Shown here: one piece after another, positions 59,727 to 64,000 of the stretch | Layout of the letters: every line of letters starts with the position of its first letter | Numbering within the stretch: the first letter of the stretch is position 1 | Assembly: GCF_036287215.1 (NCBI RefSeq) | Contig: NZ_CP142860.1 | Coordinates: forward strand, 248,001-312,000 | Length of the DNA stretch: 64,000 bases | Direction of reading: 5' to 3' | From: Caproiciproducens sp. CPB-2 | GTDB taxonomy: Bacteria > Bacillota > Clostridia > Oscillospirales > Acutalibacteraceae | Notes under the pieces: generated by a model | Told to the model about the DNA's origin: nothing | The model's database searches: none | What the model saw: only the letters and a program-made list of their open reading frames with translations | Program-made: the position numbers and the translations under genes

Positions 59727-60629
59727 TTACGCAGCTTTTGCGTACTGTGCATGGAACTCCATGGGTGTCATAACAGACAATCGGCGCTGCAGTCGCCGGT
59801 AGTTGTAAAAGTAAATATACTCTGAAATGGCTTGCGTGATCTGTTTCCGGTCGGTGAATTTGCGTCCATAGTACATTTCCCGTTTGAGGATACCCCAAAA
59901 GCCTTCCATCGGCCCATTGTCAATACAGTGCGCCACTCTGGACATGCTTTGCTTCATCTTGGCGGCATGCAATTTCGAGTGAAAAGAACGGCTGGTATAC
60001 TGGTACCCCCGGTCACTGTGAAATAGCGGGTGTGCGTCCGGATTAGCGGCCACGGCAGCATCCAGCGTATTGAATACCAACCTGTTGTCATTATGATCGC
60101 CTACGGCATAGGCAACGATGCGCCGGTCGTACAAGTCCAGAATAGCGCTCAGATAAACCTTGCGGATTTCCGGGCCGATGAAATACTTGAATTCCGTTAC
60201 ATCGGTCAACCATTTTCGGTTCGGAGCGTCCGCATAAAATTTGCGGTTCAAATAGTTTTTGGCAATGTATTCCGGCGATGCCGCACTTTTTGTGCACCCG
60301 TGCCGACGGTATTTGACGCTGGACTGAATATGAAGTGCACGGTCGATGCGGAGTACTCGCTTGTCGTTGACATGAATGCCATGATGCCTGTCCAACTCAT
60401 CCCGTATTCTGCGGTATCCCATATCCGTATGCAGGCTATGGATTTTCTCGACCTCGCCTGCGATGAGTTCGTTTTCCAACTCGCGGCTGCTTTTCGGGTG
60501 CTTCAGCCATCTGTAATACGCCGAGCGCGTGATGTGCAGAAAGCCGCAGAGTTTCCAAACAGGGAATACCCGTTCCGCAGACAGCGTGCTTACCGCGCCG
60601 TAAGCCGCCGGATGCCTGATGAAGCTCAA
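59727..60629 (-). CDS. IS3-family transposase OrfB (DDE integrase)
   Basis: 300 residues. An HTH_21-like N-terminal region (YRRIRDELDRHHGIHVNDKRVLRI) precedes an rve integrase core with the acidic triad in WLTDVTEFKY, LFHSDRGYQYTS and GPMEGFWGILKREM. It is produced alone only from a TTG start; the active transposase is expected from -1 frameshifting out of orfA. Confidence 0.93.
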   Translation of the reverse strand: MSFIRHPAAYGAVSTLSAERVFPVWKLCGFLHITRSAYYRWLKHPKSSRELENELIAGEVEKIHSLHTDMGYRRIRDELDRHHGIHVNDKRVLRIDRALHIQSSVKYRRHGCTKSAASPEYIAKNYLNRKFYADAPNRKWLTDVTEFKYFIGPEIRKVYLSAILDLYDRRIVAYAVGDHNDNRLVFNTLDAAVAANPDAHPLFHSDRGYQYTSRSFHSKLHAAKMKQSMSRVAHCIDNGPMEGFWGILKREMYYGRKFTDRKQITQAISEYIYFYNYRRLQRRLSVMTPMEFHAQYAKAA

Positions 60630-61306
60630 CGTCGCCTCCTCTCCAATTCCTTCACTTTTTTTAACAGAGCGTTCTCCATTTCCAGATCATAGTTTTTCCG
60701 TTCAAGCTGAGCAACCTTGTCTCTGAGTTCTTCTTCCGGCGTCCGGCTCGGAAGCGTCCCGGCCCGGTGTCCCCGCCGGTCCTCCAGCCCCGCCCTGCCC
60801 ATATTTCGGTATTTCCTCGTCCAGGTGTAAACCTGCTGGTAAGAAACTCGATACTTAAGCGCTGTACCGCCGTAATCATTCCCGTTGACGATACACGCTT
60901 TTACGATCTCCATCCGTTCTTTCGCGGTTGTATCCCGGCCCTTCGTCATGCGACTCCCTCCCGTATGTATCCTGAAGTCTTCATGACAATTATATACCCT
61001 CAGCCAATCCCTGAGCTGCCGGGTATCACGGATTCCGTACTTTTCGCAGATTTCCTGAAGAGAACCTTTCCCAGCAAGATAATCCAAAACTGCCGATAGT
61101 TTCGTTTCCTTGCCGTATGCCCGGTCGTGTCCGTGGGTCAGAAACCCCGCAGGCCCTTCCGTCTTGTACCGACTGACCCAACGCGCAATCGTCTTGCAAT
61201 CTACTCCCGCCTGTTTTCCTGCTTCGCTGTATCCAATTTTGCCTGACAAATACAATTCTACAATACGGATCTTTTCTTCGGCTGTTGTCTTCTTCCTATT
61301 CGGCAT
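60626..61306 (-). CDS. IS3-family OrfA (DNA-binding, frameshift donor)
   Basis: 226 residues with two helix-turn-helix units (about 8-55 and 120-178; for example YSEAGKQAGVDCKTIARWVSRY) and a C-terminal leucine-zipper-like coiled coil (about 188-220). The codons TTA AAA AAA GTG near the end form the slippery site. It binds the terminal repeats and controls transposition. Confidence 0.9.
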   Translation of the reverse strand: MPNRKKTTAEEKIRIVELYLSGKIGYSEAGKQAGVDCKTIARWVSRYKTEGPAGFLTHGHDRAYGKETKLSAVLDYLAGKGSLQEICEKYGIRDTRQLRDWLRVYNCHEDFRIHTGGSRMTKGRDTTAKERMEIVKACIVNGNDYGGTALKYRVSYQQVYTWTRKYRNMGRAGLEDRRGHRAGTLPSRTPEEELRDKVAQLERKNYDLEMENALLKKVKELERRRR

Positions 61307-61394
61307 AATTTTACCCCCAGACTGAAGAACAGTGCTTTTTTATTTCACTGTCCTATCTGGGGGTAGCATATCAAAACCTCCGGCGGTTTTTCCG

Positions 61395-62381
61395 TTATAG
61401 AGGCTGTGTGGGTTCGCTGTTCGCCAGAAGGATATCCCGGGCCAGCTCCTCCAGCTGCTCCCAGCTTTCCAGAACTCCCGCCCGGCGGCGGAACGACGCG
61501 GCGTTTTTCATCCCTTTCAGGTACCAGCCCACATGCTTGCGCGCCTCGTTCATGGCGCGGCGCTCGCCCTTGTATCCGCACATCAGCCGGATATGCCGCA
61601 GCATGACCAGGATGCGCTCATGGATATCCGGCGGAGGGACGATCCGGCACGAATCGGTCAGGTAGGCGTTGATCTGTGAAAAAATCCACGGGTTGCCCAG
61701 CGCCCCGCGCCCGACCATCACCGCGTCGCAGCCGGTCTGCTCCAGCATCTGCGCGGCGGCCTTCGCGGAAACAACGTCGCCGTTTCCGATCACGGGGATG
61801 CCGACCGCCTGCTTGACCCGGCGGATGATTTCCCAGTCCGCGCCGGGGGCGTACATCTGCTCGCGCGTGCGGCCGTGGACGGTGACGGCGTCCGCACCCG
61901 CGGCCTCGCAGATTTTAGCGACTTCCACCGCGTTGACGCTGCCGCTGTCCCAGCCCTTGCGTATTTTCACCGTGACCGGTACGGGGACGGCGCTTTTGAC
62001 CGCCGCGACGATTTCCCCGCAGAGTCCGGGGTTTTTCATCAGCGCGCTGCCGGAGCCGCTGCAGCTCACCTTCGGCGCGGGGCATCCCATGTTGATGTCG
62101 ATCACATCCGGGCGGTACTCCATCGCCTTTTTTGCCGCCTGTGCCATCACGGCGGGCTCGCTCCCGAAAAGCTGGATGCCCGCCGGGCGCTCTGCGCCGC
62201 TCAGCTCCATCAGTTCGCCGGTCTTTTTGTCGTTGAACTGAAGCCCCTTCGAGCTGACCATTTCGCTGACCGCATAGGAGGCCCCGAACCGCACGCAGGT
62301 CTCGCGGAAAGCCCGGTCGGCCACGCCGGCCATCGGCGCGAGCACGGCGAAGCCATCTATCTGTAAATTGCCGATTTTCAT
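61395..62381 (-). CDS. dusB: tRNA-dihydrouridine synthase DusB type
   Basis: 328 residues, FMN TIM barrel with LAPMAGVADRAFRETCVRFG, the catalytic Cys100 in DINMGCPAPKVSCSGSGSALM and GNGDVVSAKAAAQMLEQTG. It reduces specific uridines in the tRNA D loop. It ends eight bases past the split terminator and is divergent from polA. Confidence 0.93.
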   Translation of the reverse strand: MKIGNLQIDGFAVLAPMAGVADRAFRETCVRFGASYAVSEMVSSKGLQFNDKKTGELMELSGAERPAGIQLFGSEPAVMAQAAKKAMEYRPDVIDINMGCPAPKVSCSGSGSALMKNPGLCGEIVAAVKSAVPVPVTVKIRKGWDSGSVNAVEVAKICEAAGADAVTVHGRTREQMYAPGADWEIIRRVKQAVGIPVIGNGDVVSAKAAAQMLEQTGCDAVMVGRGALGNPWIFSQINAYLTDSCRIVPPPDIHERILVMLRHIRLMCGYKGERRAMNEARKHVGWYLKGMKNAASFRRRAGVLESWEQLEELARDILLANSEPTQPL

Positions 62382-62549
62382 GCAAAATTCCTTTCCGTTT
62401 TAAAATCCGCGTTCATTATAACACTTATTTTTTTCTTTGGAAAGTGCTATAATACCAATGTATATGTTTGAAAAGAGGCGGGGCTTTCCGGCCGGCGATG
62501 CTGCTTTCCGGTCCGCCCGCAGACGATACCGCTGAAAAAGGAGAACAAC

Positions 62550-64000
62550 ATGAAGCTGCTTGTACTTGACGGAAACAGCATATTGAACCGCGCGTTCTAC
62601 GGCATCCGCCTTCTGACCACGAAGGAAGGCATTTTTACCAACGGAATTTACGGCTTTCTGACCATGCTGCAGAAACTGAAAAACGAAACCGACCCCGACG
62701 CGGTGGCCATCGCGTTCGATATGCGCGCGCCGACCTTCCGCCACAAGGAATACGCGGGTTACAAGGCGCAGCGCAAGGGGATGCCCGAAGAGCTGGCCCA
62801 GCAGCTTCCCAATCTCAAGGAATTGCTGCGGCTTTTAGGCTACCGTCTGGTGGAGTGCGAGGGCTTTGAGGCCGACGATATTCTGGGCACGCTGGCGCAC
62901 CGTTGCAGCGAAACCGGGGACGAGTGCATTCTCGCCACCGGCGACCGCGACAGCCTTCAGCTGGTCGGGCCGCGTGTCAGCGTCCGGCTTGCCGCGACCA
63001 AATTCGGCCAGCCGCAGGTCACGGTTTACGACGAGGCCAAAATTATGGAGGACTACGGCGTGACCCCGAAGCAGCTGATCGACATCAAGGCGATTCAGGG
63101 GGATTCGTCGGACAATATTCCGGGCGTCGCGGGCATCGGCCCGAAGGGCGCGGGCGACCTGATTCAGAGATATCACGATCTGGATTCCATTTATCAGGAG
63201 ATCGATACGCTCGATATCAAGGAGGGAATGCGCCAGAAGCTGATCAGGGACAAGGAGACCGCCTATCTGAGCCGCTACCTCGGGACCATCCGCACGGACG
63301 CGCCGGTCGATACGGAAATTTCCCACTATATTCCGCAGCCCTGCGACAATGACGCCGCCGCGCGCCTGATGGCAAAGCTCGAATTTTTCTCGCTGATCGA
63401 CAAAATGGGCCTGCGCGAACCCGCTGCTTCTCCGGAGGCGGAGAAAGCGGAGGAAGCCGCGCCGGGCGTTGCGGAAAACACCGACCCGGCCGCGCTTTTG
63501 AAGGGACTGCAAAAGGCGGGCCGCGCCGACTTTATCGCGGAGGATGACGGTGGGAACCTGAAACTGTATCTCAACAGCGGCAGCCGGATTCATGTGATCG
63601 ACGACGCCGGATGGATCAAACGGCTCTGTGAGGACGAAACCATCCGCAAGAATACGCATGACATCAAACCGCTTTACGCCGCGCTGCTGGCGCGGGACAT
63701 CGTGCTGAAAAACCCCGGGATCGACACGATGCTGGCGGCTTACCTGCTCAATCCGTCGGCGTCCGGCTACGAGCCGTCCCGGCTGGCGCAGGAGTACGGC
63801 GTTGCCCTGACCCGGCAGGAGGACGCCCTGCTGACGGACGCTTGTGTGATGCCCGCGCTTGCGGACGTGCTGGCCGGTGAAATCGGGAAGAAAAACCAGA
63901 CGGAGCTGTTAAATAACATCGAAATGCCCCTGGCGGAAGTGCTGGCCCGCATGGAAACCGTCGGCTTTGCCGTGGACAAGGACGGCATCCGCTCGTACGG
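62550..64000 (+). CDS. polA: DNA polymerase I, N-terminal part (continues beyond the window)
   Basis: The first 483 codons. A 5'-nuclease (FEN-type) domain (1-290) has LLVLDGNSILNRAFYGI, ECEGFEADDILGTLAHR, ILATGDRDSLQLV and the helix-hairpin-helix GDSSDNIPGVAGIGPKGA. A degenerate 3'-5' exonuclease-like domain follows (about 300-470). The polymerase domain lies past the edge. AAAGGAG precedes the ATG; TATAAT lies at 62448-62453. Confidence 0.95.
   Translation, partial: MKLLVLDGNSILNRAFYGIRLLTTKEGIFTNGIYGFLTMLQKLKNETDPDAVAIAFDMRAPTFRHKEYAGYKAQRKGMPEELAQQLPNLKELLRLLGYRLVECEGFEADDILGTLAHRCSETGDECILATGDRDSLQLVGPRVSVRLAATKFGQPQVTVYDEAKIMEDYGVTPKQLIDIKAIQGDSSDNIPGVAGIGPKGAGDLIQRYHDLDSIYQEIDTLDIKEGMRQKLIRDKETAYLSRYLGTIRTDAPVDTEISHYIPQPCDNDAAARLMAKLEFFSLIDKMGLREPAASPEAEKAEEAAPGVAENTDPAALLKGLQKAGRADFIAEDDGGNLKLYLNSGSRIHVIDDAGWIKRLCEDETIRKNTHDIKPLYAALLARDIVLKNPGIDTMLAAYLLNPSASGYEPSRLAQEYGVALTRQEDALLTDACVMPALADVLAGEIGKKNQTELLNNIEMPLAEVLARMETVGFAVDKDGIRSY

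Larger units (their letters stand above)
59648..61368 (-). mobile_element. IS3-family insertion sequence, apparently intact
   Basis: About 1.72 kb bounded by imperfect 26-base inverted ends that start TGC and share CCC and AGGACA.TGAAA (18 of 26 match). It holds orfA and orfB on the minus strand, overlapping by four bases, with an A7G slippery site (60655-60662) for -1 frameshifting to an OrfAB transposase of about 526 residues. The catalytic residues are present. I see no convincing target duplication next to these ends, so the exact boundary may be off by a few bases. Confidence 0.88.
59630..61389 (+). other. degV terminator split by an insertion sequence
   Basis: ACCGCCGGAG at 59630-59639, just after the degV stop, has its exact complement CTCCGGCGGT followed by TTTT at 61378-61389. 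Joined, they make a normal hairpin with T tail. The insertion sequence occupies what would be the loop. Confidence 0.8.

Noticed and set aside
1..64000. CRISPR array, prophage, toxin-antitoxin or restriction system
   Set aside because: No regularly spaced repeats, cas, phage structural, or defence-type genes were recognised anywhere in the window.

Overview
The window reads as chromosome from a Gram-positive, endospore-forming, motile, strictly anaerobic member of the Clostridia, most likely Oscillospiraceae/Ruminococcaceae. The basis is spoVAC-spoVAD, a flagellin C-terminus, a 1187-residue pyruvate:ferredoxin oxidoreductase, an adenosylcobalamin-dependent ribonucleotide reductase with no visible oxygen-dependent one, and AGGAGG-type ribosome binding sites. 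Base composition is GC-moderate to high except for one AT-rich islet (about 48.05-49.56 kb) and the AT-rich promoter region at 28.0-28.4 kb. Species assignment is inference.

Layout. 0-3.2 kb: flagellin end, a long FtsA-like ATPase, a Crp/Fnr regulator. 3.4-7.6 kb: thioredoxin, a thioredoxin-reductase-like flavoprotein probably fed by ferredoxin, a CoA-disulfide-reductase/rhodanese and a TusA-DsrE protein, together a thiol and sulfane-sulfur module. 7.7-11.6 kb: three overlapping genes for a glycerol-3-phosphate-type dehydrogenase behind a conditional terminator, facing a GlpP antiterminator gene. 11.7-14.8 kb: larE-larB-larC for the nickel-pincer cofactor, with a structured leader. 15.4-15.8 kb: tRNA-Arg(CCG) whose 3' end and downstream spacer are duplicated. 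15.8-18.6 kb: two TrkA proteins and a TrkH channel. 18.6-20.8 kb: QueT behind a probable preQ1 riboswitch, and a CNNM/CorC-type protein. 21-24.7 kb: nifJ. 24.7-28.4 kb: GntR regulator, TIM-barrel enzyme and an unusual EIIC-type permease. 28.4-31.2 kb: nrdJ facing a corrinoid adenosyltransferase. 31.5-40 kb: HtrA protease, then a six-gene minus-strand cluster nifS-thiI-cinA-srtB-unknown-serine hydrolase. 40-48 kb: Fur-type regulator, glycolipid glycosyltransferase, VanW protein, GT2, flippase-like protein, NAD synthetase. 48-49.6 kb: two AT-rich orphan genes. 49.6-62.4 kb: lytic transglycosylase, spoVAC-spoVAD, phosphohexomutase, lone ABC ATPase, acetyltransferase, a frameshifted small gene, a secreted metallo-beta-lactamase-fold protein, two DegV proteins, an intact IS3-family element and dusB. 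62.5-64 kb: start of polA.

How the parts fit. Regulation is unusually readable here. A CRP-like RExxxR recognition helix matches three GTGA-N5-TCAC sites placed at about -40 of the trxB and trxA promoters. A G3P-responsive antiterminator gene sits beside an operon whose leader holds a strong terminator. A preQ1-I-like aptamer precedes queT. An insertion sequence has split a terminator hairpin. I found no CRISPR array, prophage, plasmid functions or classic defence system. The best candidates for undescribed biology are the Crp/Fnr-thioredoxin regulon, the A10-tract split of the sulfur-transfer polypeptide, the lar leader, and the permease/TIM-barrel operon.
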